A stretch of 64,000 bases of DNA from Acinetobacter schindleri CIP 107287. GTDB taxonomy: Bacteria > Pseudomonadota > Gammaproteobacteria > Pseudomonadales > Moraxellaceae. The DNA lies in contig NZ_KB849580.1 of the NCBI RefSeq assembly GCF_000368625.1, positions 186,001-250,000 of the forward strand. Direction: 5' to 3'. Each line of letters starts with the position of its first letter. Position 1 is the stretch's first letter. The translations under genes were made by a program, and so were the position numbers. A model generated the notes under the pieces. It did no database searches, was not told where the DNA came from, and worked only from the letters and a program-made list of their open reading frames with translations. Shown piece after piece: positions 18,479 to 26,162 of the stretch.

Positions 18479-19338
18479 TGCAAGATCTTATTTTATATTT
18501 CACTCAAAACCCGACTGCGCTCTATATTGCAGTCGGGCTTTTTAGTCTCTGTATCGGTAGTTTCCTGAATGTCGTAATTTACCGCACCCCTAAAATGATG
18601 GAACAGGAATGGCGTAACGACTGCCAGCTGTTTTTACACCCTGATCAACCGATCATTGATGAAAGCAAGCTTACATTAAGTAAACCTGCGTCGACCTGTC
18701 CAAAATGTCATACATCAATTCGCTGGTATCAAAATATCCCCGTGATCAGCTGGTTAGCCTTGCGTGGTAAATGTGCGAACTGTCAAAATCCAATTAGTGC
18801 CCGTTATCCATTCATTGAAATTCTAACAGCAGTTTGTGCATTGACCGTTTTGGCTGTATTTGGTCCTACAATACAAATGTTGTTCGGTCTGGTGCTGACT
18901 TATATTCTGATTGCACTAACCTTTATTGACTTTGATACCCAGCTGCTTCCAGATCGCTATACCCTTCCACTTGCAGCTTTAGGCTTAGGGGTGAATAGCT
19001 ATGCAATTTACACCTCACCAACTTCAGCCATCTGGGGTTATATCATCGGCTTCCTGTGTTTATGGGTCGTGTACTACCTGTTCAAAATAGTAACTGGTAA
19101 AGAAGGCATGGGCTATGGTGACTTTAAATTGCTGGCTGCTTTAGGTGCCTGGATGGGACCGTTAATGTTGCCACTAGTTGTATTATTGTCATCACTCGTT
19201 GGTGCAATTATTGGCATTATTCTGTTAAAAGTACGTAAGGAAAATCAGCCTTTTGCTTTTGGTCCTTATATTGCCATTGCCGGCTGGATCGCTTTCCTGT
19301 GGGGCGAGCAAATTATGAAAGTTTATTTAGGTCAATAA
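18478..19338 (+). CDS. pilD: Prepilin peptidase / N-methyltransferase PilD
   Basis: PilD cleaves the leader of type IV prepilins and type II pseudopilins and methylates the new N-terminus. The 286 residues show the four-Cys zinc motif (CPKC near 75-78, CANC near 100-103), the two catalytic aspartates in TFIDFDTQLLPD and in GYGDFKLLAALG, and about eight membrane segments. Its start overlaps the pilC stop by one base, so it is in the pil operon. coaE follows one base after its stop codon. Confidence 0.96.
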   Translation: MQDLILYFTQNPTALYIAVGLFSLCIGSFLNVVIYRTPKMMEQEWRNDCQLFLHPDQPIIDESKLTLSKPASTCPKCHTSIRWYQNIPVISWLALRGKCANCQNPISARYPFIEILTAVCALTVLAVFGPTIQMLFGLVLTYILIALTFIDFDTQLLPDRYTLPLAALGLGVNSYAIYTSPTSAIWGYIIGFLCLWVVYYLFKIVTGKEGMGYGDFKLLAALGAWMGPLMLPLVVLLSSLVGAIIGIILLKVRKENQPFAFGPYIAIAGWIAFLWGEQIMKVYLGQ

Positions 19339-19339
19339 T

Positions 19340-19939
19340 TTGAAATTTATACTAGGTCTGACAGGTGGTATTGGCAGCGGCAAATCTGCTGCCAGTCAAT
19401 GGTTTGAACAACATGGTATTGTGGTCGTGGATGCTGATGTTGTGGCACGCGAGATTGTCGAAGTCGGTCAGCCAGCACTGCTACAAATTCAGCAAGCTTT
19501 TGGTGACTGGGTATTACAGGAAGATGGAACCTTAAACCGTCGTGCTTTACGCGAACATATTTTCCAATCCAATGATGCCCGTAGAATCTTAGAAAGCATT
19601 ACTCATCCCGCAATTCGCCAATCGATTATTCAGCAATTACAGGATGCACAAAGTCCTTATGTGATTCTGGTGTCTCCCCTGCTGTTTGAAACCAATCAGC
19701 ATGAACTTACCGACCATACCTTATTGATTGATGCTTCGATTGAGTTGCAGATCCAGCGTGCTGCACAGCGTGATGGTCAAAATATTGAACAGATTCACCG
19801 TATCATTGCTACTCAGATGCCTCGTGAACAAAAACAGCAACTGGCGGATGATATCGTATTAAATGATGGCCATCTGGAACACTTATATGCGCATCTACAG
19901 CCTCTACATGAACAATATTTGCAAAGAGCTCTGAATTAA
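19340..19939 (+). CDS. coaE: Dephospho-CoA kinase
   Basis: CoaE phosphorylates dephospho-CoA, the last step of coenzyme A synthesis. The 199-residue protein starts with the P-loop GLTGGIGSGKSAAS (about 5-18). The DADVVAREI motif, the THPAIR lid region and the SPLLFE motif are also conserved. It starts with TTG at 19340, directly after pilD, the usual pilD-coaE arrangement in gammaproteobacteria. A strong terminator follows two bases after the stop. Confidence 0.95.
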   Translation: MKFILGLTGGIGSGKSAASQWFEQHGIVVVDADVVAREIVEVGQPALLQIQQAFGDWVLQEDGTLNRRALREHIFQSNDARRILESITHPAIRQSIIQQLQDAQSPYVILVSPLLFETNQHELTDHTLLIDASIELQIQRAAQRDGQNIEQIHRIIATQMPREQKQQLADDIVLNDGHLEHLYAHLQPLHEQYLQRALN

Positions 19940-19940
19940 T

Positions 19941-19970
19941 AAAAAAGCAGTCATCAAGACTGCTTTTTTT
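19941..19970. terminator. Bidirectional terminator between coaE and the DMT exporter gene
   Basis: The stem GCAGTC (19947-19952), loop ATCAA and GACTGC (19958-19963) are flanked by six A and seven T. The last codons and stop of the converging minus-strand gene lie inside the hairpin. Confidence 0.92.
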
Positions 19971-20877
19971 GTTCTTCAAGTTTGATGGCCAAACTGTCCT
20001 GATGTTGCAGCCAGCGCCATGGCTGCAAGGCACCGATTGCCATCCCGATCAGACCACAAACCATCGCCAGACTCAGCGTTTCATTCAACAAGGGCACTGC
20101 CAGAATAGCCGCAATAAAAGGTGCCAGATTGGTAATACTGCCTGCTTTAAATGCGCCAAGCCGCTTAATCGCTTCTACATAGGTTAGGGTTGCAATGATG
20201 ACTACAAACACCCCGTGGAAAAGTGTTTGAAACAATAAATGTTGTGGCTCAGGTACAGTTAAATTTTTAGGTAACAACAGTAAATAAATCGGTACATACA
20301 CCACAGCCGACCAAATTGCCACGCCACACATGGCTTGCCAGGCAGACAGTTGATATTTACGTAACAACACCGTAAATATCCCCCATAAAATCGCACTGAT
20401 GAAAAACAGGACATCCCCTGCCCCAAAGGCCACACCTGTTTCCTGATACATCAGTACGCTCATCAGACACAGCACCCCGATCATAATGCTCAGACTGATC
20501 CAGGTATGTTTATCAAAAGCCTGATTCATCAGAAAATAAGCCATCACTGCAGTACACAACGGTATGCAGCCATTCAAAAAAATGGCGGCATGGGCAGTCG
20601 GTGCGTAATGGAATGCGCTATAAGCAAACAGGCAATACACCACTCCACCGATCATAGCCAGGATAAAAGATTCTTTTTTCAGTAAAAAAGAAGCCTCTTT
20701 ACGATAGATTAAAATCGGCATGAGAATCAGAAAAGCCAGAGAGAAGCGTAGTGCGACGATATCCCAGGCACTGATCTGCCAGATTGCATTCAGGCGAGCG
20801 GTTAAAGTAAAACCGCCCCAGATACACATGGTCGTTAAGAGGAAAAAATAACCTTGTGCACGTGTGGATAATCTCAT
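19954..20877 (-). CDS. DMT-family (EamA) metabolite exporter
   Basis: This is an inner-membrane transporter of the drug/metabolite superfamily, with 307 residues, about ten transmembrane helices and two EamA repeats. Landmarks are the N-terminal WGGFTLTARLN, the repeat end HYAPTAHAAIFLNGCIPL and the second-repeat motif ITNLAPFIAAILAVPLLNE. The substrate cannot be read from sequence; relatives export amino acids or other small metabolites. It lies six bases downstream of rlmB on the same strand, so the two may be co-transcribed. Its stop codon lies within the terminator shared with coaE. Confidence 0.88.
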   Translation of the reverse strand: MRLSTRAQGYFFLLTTMCIWGGFTLTARLNAIWQISAWDIVALRFSLAFLILMPILIYRKEASFLLKKESFILAMIGGVVYCLFAYSAFHYAPTAHAAIFLNGCIPLCTAVMAYFLMNQAFDKHTWISLSIMIGVLCLMSVLMYQETGVAFGAGDVLFFISAILWGIFTVLLRKYQLSAWQAMCGVAIWSAVVYVPIYLLLLPKNLTVPEPQHLLFQTLFHGVFVVIIATLTYVEAIKRLGAFKAGSITNLAPFIAAILAVPLLNETLSLAMVCGLIGMAIGALQPWRWLQHQDSLAIKLEEQKKQS

Positions 20878-20883
20878 CAGGGA

Positions 20884-21633
20884 TTAAGCATTACGCTGAC
20901 GGCAAGCTTCATATAAAGCCATACCTGTTGCCACACTGACATTTAAACTTTGCAAGTTGCCTGCCATCGGAATATAAACCGTTTGATCACACTGACTTTG
21001 CGTAATTGGACGCAGACCGGTATCTTCCGCCCCCATTACCACGCAGACACCAGTACCAGTAAAATCAAATTGCTGAATTGGTAATGCTTTCTCATCCAGC
21101 ATAGTCCCCACAACGCGGACATTAAAGTCATCTTTGATCTGACCCAAAGTACGTGCTAGATTGGTCACCTGAATAAATTTAACTTTCTCGGCACCACCGG
21201 CTGCGACTTTACGCGCTGTCGGTGTCAAACTTGCAGAACGGTCACGTGGCACGATTACAGCCACGACACCCATGGCTGCTGCCGTACGGATACAGGCACC
21301 GAGATTATGCGGATCGGTGACTTGGTCAAGCGCTAATAAAAGTGCTTGCGAATCTTGTTTTAAAAGCTCTTCTAAATCTTTTTCATTTAAAGTTGGATGC
21401 GGACGCACTGCTGCTACCACCCCCTGATGGAACGGCAAACCTGCCAGTTTTTCCAGTTTGTCGCGACTAGCCTGTTGCACACTAATCCCAAATGGCTCAG
21501 CAAGCTCTAATACACGCTTTAAGCGTTGATCATCACGACCTTTCAGAGTAAACAGCGTCAGGACGCGTTCAGGCTCAAGCTCCAGTAATGACTCAACTGA
21601 ATGTACGCCATAAAAATACTCAGGTTTAGCCAT
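20884..21633 (-). CDS. rlmB: 23S rRNA (guanosine-2251-2'-O)-methyltransferase RlmB
   Basis: This SpoU (SPOUT) methyltransferase modifies G2251 in the peptidyl-transferase P-loop of 23S rRNA. The 249 residues have an L30e-like substrate-binding N-terminus (FYGVHSVESLLE) and the three trefoil-knot motifs: DPHNLGACIRTAAAMG, VMGAEDTGLRPI and IPMAGNLQSLNVSVATGMAL. A GAGG ribosome site precedes the ATG. It is upstream of the DMT exporter and downstream of the ppnP terminator. Confidence 0.95.
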   Translation of the reverse strand: MAKPEYFYGVHSVESLLELEPERVLTLFTLKGRDDQRLKRVLELAEPFGISVQQASRDKLEKLAGLPFHQGVVAAVRPHPTLNEKDLEELLKQDSQALLLALDQVTDPHNLGACIRTAAAMGVVAVIVPRDRSASLTPTARKVAAGGAEKVKFIQVTNLARTLGQIKDDFNVRVVGTMLDEKALPIQQFDFTGTGVCVVMGAEDTGLRPITQSQCDQTVYIPMAGNLQSLNVSVATGMALYEACRQRNA

Positions 21634-21670
21634 GAACGACCTCTAAATTAATTTGGGAAATATGCTGCAA

Positions 21671-21705
21671 AAGAAAAATCCTGCAAAGCCAGCTTCACAG
21701 GATTT
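21671..21705 (-). terminator. Intrinsic terminator after ppnP
   Basis: On the minus strand an 8-bp stem AAATCCTG/CAGGATTT (21698-21705 with 21676-21683) encloses a smaller AAGC/GCTT stem and is followed by TTTCTTTT. It separates ppnP from rlmB. Confidence 0.7.
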
Positions 21706-21785
21706 CTGTATAAATTAAGTTTAACCGATTCGGCAGAAAATTTCCTGATCAGCTTCAGTCCGGTTAGGGAGATGAAATAATAAAA

Positions 21786-22109
21786 TCAGCCTTCAAAATG
21801 ACAAACGTAATCTAATACATCATCAGTTTCGATTTTAAAACGGCTATTGCCTGGCACGTAGAAAGACTGGCCAGCACGGAACAGTTCGCTTTCTTCGCTA
21901 TCTGCAATCTGCACACGGCACTCACCGGAAATGATTTCCATACGCTCAGGCACATGTGTTTCAAATGTAAGTGGGGTTTCAGTCGGTAGAATGACTCCCA
22001 GGGTTTTTTTCGTACCATCTTCAAACTGAACCACATGGCTGATGCACAGACCGCCAAAATATACATTTGATTTCTTAAGTACTGAAACATGGTCAAACTG
22101 AGCTGACAT
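21786..22109 (-). CDS. ppnP: Pyrimidine/purine nucleoside phosphorylase PpnP (DUF1255 cupin)
   Basis: This is a small single-domain cupin (107 residues) of the PpnP/YaiE family, which phosphorolyses several nucleosides to base plus ribose 1-phosphate. Visible family landmarks are VYFGGLCISHVV, the central TLGVILPTETPLTF and SGECRVQI, and the C-terminal GQSFYVPGNSRFKI strand. A GGAG ribosome site precedes the ATG. It stands alone, with its own terminator downstream and a long gap shared with recN upstream. Confidence 0.9.
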   Translation of the reverse strand: MSAQFDHVSVLKKSNVYFGGLCISHVVQFEDGTKKTLGVILPTETPLTFETHVPERMEIISGECRVQIADSEESELFRAGQSFYVPGNSRFKIETDDVLDYVCHFEG

Positions 22110-22527
22110 CCGTTTATCTCCAGAGCACGGGTTTTATAATATTGGAATGGCTGTAGTTTAAATGCGCATTCCTAACTAATCAATCGAAGTTTGCCTAGCT
22201 CAGCTTAAAATTTTCTGTATATATTTTGTACATATATTCAATAAGCAAATATATAAAATAAAGTGATTTAAAGGAGGATGAACAATTCTGCAATGCAAAA
22301 TCAAATTTAGCAGGATTCGCTGAACTATAGGGAGTAATCAATTTTGTGGGAAGATTGACCTGCTTTAGTCGTGCATACTGACAATACTACAAAATCTGCT
22401 TGTATCATTGACCGTAATATAAGATAGAATCAAAGGGTTTCATCCTGATTTATAATGACATACATGATCTGATGCATATCAGATCCTACTTGATTTCAAT
22501 CAAACTTTTCGCAGCTTGGATGCGTGT
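22110..22527. promoter_or_regulatory. Divergent ppnP/recN region with two palindromes before recN
   Basis: This is a 418-base AT-rich gap. TATAAT at 22451-22456 is a plausible recN -10. Two inverted repeats lie between it and the recN start: GATCTGAT-GCAT-ATCAGATC (22466-22485) and TTGATT-TC-AATCAA (22490-22503). They could be operators or hairpins of the mRNA leader. A tiny frame at 22276 behind AAGGAGG has no room for a proper ribosome site and I do not call it a gene. Confidence 0.4.
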
Positions 22528-24189
22528 ATGCTGACACATTTAACTCTGATCAATTTTGCCTTAGCTGACCACCTGGCCATTGATATTCATCAAGGTTTTA
22601 ACGTGCTCACCGGTGAAACCGGCGCTGGTAAGTCTTTGTTGCTGGATGCCCTTTCGGCCTGTTTGGGTGAACGCACCGACACCAACTATGTGCGCTATGG
22701 TTCAGAAAAGGCCGATGTGACAGCAACCTTCAGTTATCAGGACAATAGTCCCGAAGCGCTTTGGCTAAAAGAACATGAACTGGATGATGAGTCGGGTGAA
22801 ATCCATCTACGTCGGGTGATTTTTGCTACGGGACGTAGCAAGGCATGGATTAATGGCCGTCCTAGCAGTCTGTCTGAACTGAAAGAAATTGGCCGTTTGC
22901 TGGTACAACTGTATAGCCAGCACAGCCAGCAACAGCTACTGGAGCCGCCTTACCCGAAACACTGGTTGGACCGTTATTATAATTTTTATGAGCCCGCCCA
23001 GGCAGTTCGTGATGCATACAGTATCTGGCATAAAAATATCCGCCAGCATCAGGCAGCACTTGATGCTCAAGCCACCCGTAAACAGCGCATGGAAACACTG
23101 GAACTGCAGCTCGAAGAACTTGAAGATGTAGTACAGATTGATTATCAGGAAATTGAACAGGAATTTGATCGTCTCTCTCATCATGAAGCGATCATGCAGG
23201 ACTGTGTCTATAGTCTGAATGGCCTGGATGAAGCGGAACAGAATATTAATCAGGAGCTTTCCTCTATCCTGCGTCGTGTAGAATCCCATGCTGGTCGTAG
23301 TGAGCAGCTTTCTGAAATCCACACTTCTTTGCTCAATGCGCAGAGTGAAATTGAAGATGCTACAGCCAACCTGCGTCATTTTATGGATCGTCAAAGTTTT
23401 GATCCTGAACGTATGGAAGAGCTGAATTCACAACTTGAAGTGTTTCACCGTCTGGCACGTAAATACCGTACCCAACCCGAATTATTGAAGGAAGAGTATG
23501 AAACCTGGCAGGCTGAACTAGCACAATTGCATCAACTCGAAGATCCAGAAACATTGGCGGAACAAGTCGAATTGTCTTATCAGGAGTTTCTGGCCAAAGC
23601 ACAGCATCTGGATGAGATTCGTCGTGAAGCAGCTGGTCCATTGGCGAAACAACTGACGGAACAGGTCAAACAGCTTGCCCTGCCAGAAGCCTATTTTGAA
23701 TTTAAATTTGAACCGCTCGATGAACCAAACAGTGAAGGCTTGAGCTTTATTCAGCTGCTATTTACTGCCAATAAAGGTATTCCGGCACAGCCACTGGCAC
23801 GCGTGGCATCCGGTGGTGAACTGTCCCGTATTGCACTGGTAATGCAAGTGATGAATGCTGAAAAAACTGAAGCTGAAGTTCTGGTCTTTGATGAGATTGA
23901 TGTCGGCATCAGTGGGGGTACGGCGGAAATTGTAGGACGTCTGTTGGCCGATCTGGCGCAGCATGTACAAATTCTGTGTATCACCCATCAGGCACAGGTC
24001 GCAGCACAGTCTGATCAGCATCTGCTGGTGAAAAAGCAGCAAACCGATCCGGCTAGCAGCACAATTCTTGATTTGAAAGAAGACGAACGTATTCAAGAGC
24101 TTGCACGAATGACAGGCGGTGTGGAAATTAATGAAACAACACTGCAACACGCGCGTCAATTACGTCAGCTAAAGTTTCAGCATGTTTAA
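22528..24189 (+). CDS. recN: DNA repair protein RecN
   Basis: RecN is an SMC-like ATPase involved in double-strand break repair and cohesion of damaged DNA. I choose the ATG at 22528, giving MLTHLTLINFALADHLAIDI and 553 residues. A TTG four codons earlier is unlikely. Walker A GETGAGKS is at about residues 31-38, a long coiled-coil arm spans about 160-360, the ABC signature ASGGELSRIAL lies near 428 and Walker B VLVFDEIDVGISGG near 451. In E. coli recN is LexA-controlled. Acinetobacter is known to lack a classical LexA, so the palindromes before this gene deserve attention. Confidence 0.95.
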   Translation: MLTHLTLINFALADHLAIDIHQGFNVLTGETGAGKSLLLDALSACLGERTDTNYVRYGSEKADVTATFSYQDNSPEALWLKEHELDDESGEIHLRRVIFATGRSKAWINGRPSSLSELKEIGRLLVQLYSQHSQQQLLEPPYPKHWLDRYYNFYEPAQAVRDAYSIWHKNIRQHQAALDAQATRKQRMETLELQLEELEDVVQIDYQEIEQEFDRLSHHEAIMQDCVYSLNGLDEAEQNINQELSSILRRVESHAGRSEQLSEIHTSLLNAQSEIEDATANLRHFMDRQSFDPERMEELNSQLEVFHRLARKYRTQPELLKEEYETWQAELAQLHQLEDPETLAEQVELSYQEFLAKAQHLDEIRREAAGPLAKQLTEQVKQLALPEAYFEFKFEPLDEPNSEGLSFIQLLFTANKGIPAQPLARVASGGELSRIALVMQVMNAEKTEAEVLVFDEIDVGISGGTAEIVGRLLADLAQHVQILCITHQAQVAAQSDQHLLVKKQQTDPASSTILDLKEDERIQELARMTGGVEINETTLQHARQLRQLKFQHV

Positions 24190-24304
24190 AAATATTACAA
24201 TGCTCACAAAAAACTGTTGGTGAATTAACAAAGCTCTAGTAAGTTAAAGGTGAAGATCACACGATTTCTTTGCCAAGAAATTGATTTTAAGGAGAAGCTT
24301 TTCG

Positions 24305-24859
24305 GTGAACAAACAATATTTGACACACCGTTGTCTGATTGCTCCACCAGAAATGCGTGACGATTTTTTTGCCAACACGGTCATTTATCTCGCACGACAT
24401 GACGAAGATGGAGCGCAAGGCATCATTATTAATCGACCTGCAGGCATTCAGATTAAAGAATTATTGAATGATCTTGAAATCGAAGCAGATAATGTCAATC
24501 CTCATGAAGTGTTGCAAGGGGGCCCATTGCGACCTGAAGCCGGTTTTGTGCTGCACACCGGTCAGCCTACTTGGCATTCTTCAATTGCCGTCGGTGAAAA
24601 TGTCTGTATTACCACATCCAAGGATATTCTAGATGCCATCGCCCATAACCAAGGTGTCGGACGTTACCAGATTGCACTTGGCTATGCCAGCTGGGGTAAA
24701 GGCCAGTTGGAAAAAGAAATTGCCAAAGGTGAGTGGCTGATCTGTGAATCTGATATGGATTTAATTTTTAATTTACCTTATGACGACCGTTGGGATGCTG
24801 CCTATAAAAAGATGGGCGTAGATCGGAACTGGTTGTCTTCTGAGATTGGACATGCCTGA
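24305..24859 (+). CDS. yqgE: UPF0301 family protein YqgE
   Basis: YqgE/AlgH-family proteins are small and conserved, and their biochemical role is not firmly known. The start is placed at the GTG at 24305, ten bases after GGAG, giving 184 residues beginning [17 protein letters not shown]. The family motifs [38 protein letters not shown] and [14 protein letters not shown] are all present. It overlaps the start of ruvX by eight bases (ATGCCTGA). The yqgE-ruvX pair is widely conserved. Confidence 0.93.
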   Translation: MNKQYLTHRCLIAPPEMRDDFFANTVIYLARHDEDGAQGIIINRPAGIQIKELLNDLEIEADNVNPHEVLQGGPLRPEAGFVLHTGQPTWHSSIAVGENVCITTSKDILDAIAHNQGVGRYQIALGYASWGKGQLEKEIAKGEWLICESDMDLIFNLPYDDRWDAAYKKMGVDRNWLSSEIGHA

Positions 24860-25295
24860 TGTAAACGCGCCACAGATGATTATGGCGTTTGACTTTGGTA
24901 CACAAAAAATGGGCATGGCGGTTGGACAATCCCTGATTGAAAGTGCCAATCCTCTTGCCTTGTTCCCGATGAAAGATGGAATCCCCAACTGGGATACATT
25001 ACTGAAAATCGTCAAGCAATATCAACCGACTTTATTTTTAGTCGGTCTACCGCTGAATATGGATGATACAGAATCTGAACTTTCTGCGCGTGCACGCAAA
25101 TTTGCCCGCCGTTTACGTCATCAAACCAATATTGAAACCTTGATGGTCGATGAACGTCTCACTACACGTGAAGCGCGGGATGAATTAGAGAGTTATCAGA
25201 CTCAAGGTCGAGCTAAAAAGTTAGCGGCTGACAGTATTGCAGCAGCGCTATTTATTGAAAGCTGGTATCGGCATCCGGTCGGAGTGAATCCTTAA
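24852..25295 (+). CDS. ruvX: Holliday junction resolvase-like / pre-16S rRNA nuclease RuvX (YqgF)
   Basis: This RNase H-fold nuclease is needed for 16S rRNA 5' maturation in E. coli and was earlier proposed as a Holliday junction resolvase. I use the ATG at 24852, which overlaps the yqgE stop, giving 147 residues; a TTG one codon pair upstream is less likely. Catalytic features are the first acidic residue in [11 protein letters not shown], the Glu in [10 protein letters not shown] and the Asp in [15 protein letters not shown] bidirectional terminator follows. Confidence 0.94.
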   Translation: MPDVNAPQMIMAFDFGTQKMGMAVGQSLIESANPLALFPMKDGIPNWDTLLKIVKQYQPTLFLVGLPLNMDDTESELSARARKFARRLRHQTNIETLMVDERLTTREARDELESYQTQGRAKKLAADSIAAALFIESWYRHPVGVNP

Positions 25296-25302
25296 AATAA
25301 AA

Positions 25303-25325
25303 AGCATCCAGATGGATGCTTTTTT
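25303..25325. terminator. Terminator between ruvX and alkB
   Basis: The stem AGCATCC (25303-25309), loop AGAT and GGATGCT (25314-25320) are followed by T and preceded by A, so it can work in both directions for the converging ruvX and alkB transcripts. Confidence 0.9.
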
Positions 25326-25388
25326 AATGGGTAGGCGAAACAAGAAATCTTAAATAAATACGCATGTAATCTTGCTCCTTATATATTT

Positions 25389-26012
25389 CTAATTTTCGGG
25401 ATAAAAATAGCGAAAGGTCAGATTGATCCTTGGTGTAATGACTTTCGTGGTCTTGCTAATCTGATGTTTCCAGCACTGCTGGGTTTGCCCACGCATCACA
25501 ATCAGCTGCCCACTTTGAAGCAGCAACTCTACCAGATCCCCAGTATAGTTATGTTTAAAACGCATTTTGCGGGTAGCACCAAAACTTAAAGAAGCAATGA
25601 CAGTTTCATGCCGTTTTGACATCAAGCTGGCTTCATTATCACTATGCCAGCCCATGCCTTGCTGACCATGTTCATACAGGTTGGCCAGACAGGAATTAAA
25701 GGGATGACCTACCTGCTGTTCAATATGCTGTTTCAATCTCAATAGTGCTGGCTGCCAGATATGGGCTTTCTTCAAGCTGCCCGAATAATGGTATTGGTAA
25801 TTTGCATCACCATACCAGGCAATTTTACGGGCAGTAACATGGTGCTTGCCAAAAAGGAAAACCTCATCCTGCTCCCAAGCCAGATGCTGCAAAAAATAGT
25901 CGAGATATTTCTGACTTTGCTCTCCATTTAAAATCAGACCATGGTCTTCTACTACCCCGTCACAGGGCAAAAGATTGGTTTGAGGCTGGGGTGAAAACAA
26001 ATCCAGTGTCAT
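25389..26012 (-). CDS. alkB: Alpha-ketoglutarate-dependent DNA dealkylase, AlkB family
   Basis: This Fe(II)/2-oxoglutarate dioxygenase is predicted to remove alkyl lesions such as 1-methyladenine and 3-methylcytosine. In the 207 residues the iron ligands are H123-x-D125 (GWHSDNE) and H183 (CWKH), and the 2-oxoglutarate-binding RINLTFR spans R195-R201. The KIAWYGDANYQYHYSG nucleotide-recognition segment near 63-78 resembles the ALKBH2/3 subgroup more than E. coli AlkB. It is a single gene, diverging from the ABC exporter across a region that contains a perfect 14-bp palindrome. Confidence 0.92.
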   Translation of the reverse strand: MTLDLFSPQPQTNLLPCDGVVEDHGLILNGEQSQKYLDYFLQHLAWEQDEVFLFGKHHVTARKIAWYGDANYQYHYSGSLKKAHIWQPALLRLKQHIEQQVGHPFNSCLANLYEHGQQGMGWHSDNEASLMSKRHETVIASLSFGATRKMRFKHNYTGDLVELLLQSGQLIVMRGQTQQCWKHQISKTTKVITPRINLTFRYFYPEN

Positions 26013-26104
26013 GTCAGTTTCATTCTTTTTAGAGCTTTTATCCTGTCATTTTCGCTTTCTGCACACAACTAAAATTGCACAAATCAATACAAATCAGCTT
26101 CTTG

Positions 26105-26118
26105 TGAATGATCATTCA
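26105..26118. promoter_or_regulatory. Perfect 14-bp palindrome (candidate operator)
   Basis: TGAATGATCATTCA is identical on both strands and lies 93 bases before alkB and 45 bases before the ABC exporter. The TGAATG...CATTCA form resembles operators bound by TetR-family repressors. No regulator gene is adjacent, so the binding protein is unknown. Confidence 0.4.
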
Positions 26119-26162
26119 GGGGCATAAACTTGTTTTAACTTTCACAATAAAAATAATACTGC

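Noticed and set aside
22276..22310. Tiny frame (about 10 codons) behind a perfect AAGGAGG in the ppnP/recN gap
   Set aside because: The ATG follows the ribosome site with no spacer, the product is very short, and no promoter or conservation can be shown. Chance is likely in AT-rich DNA.
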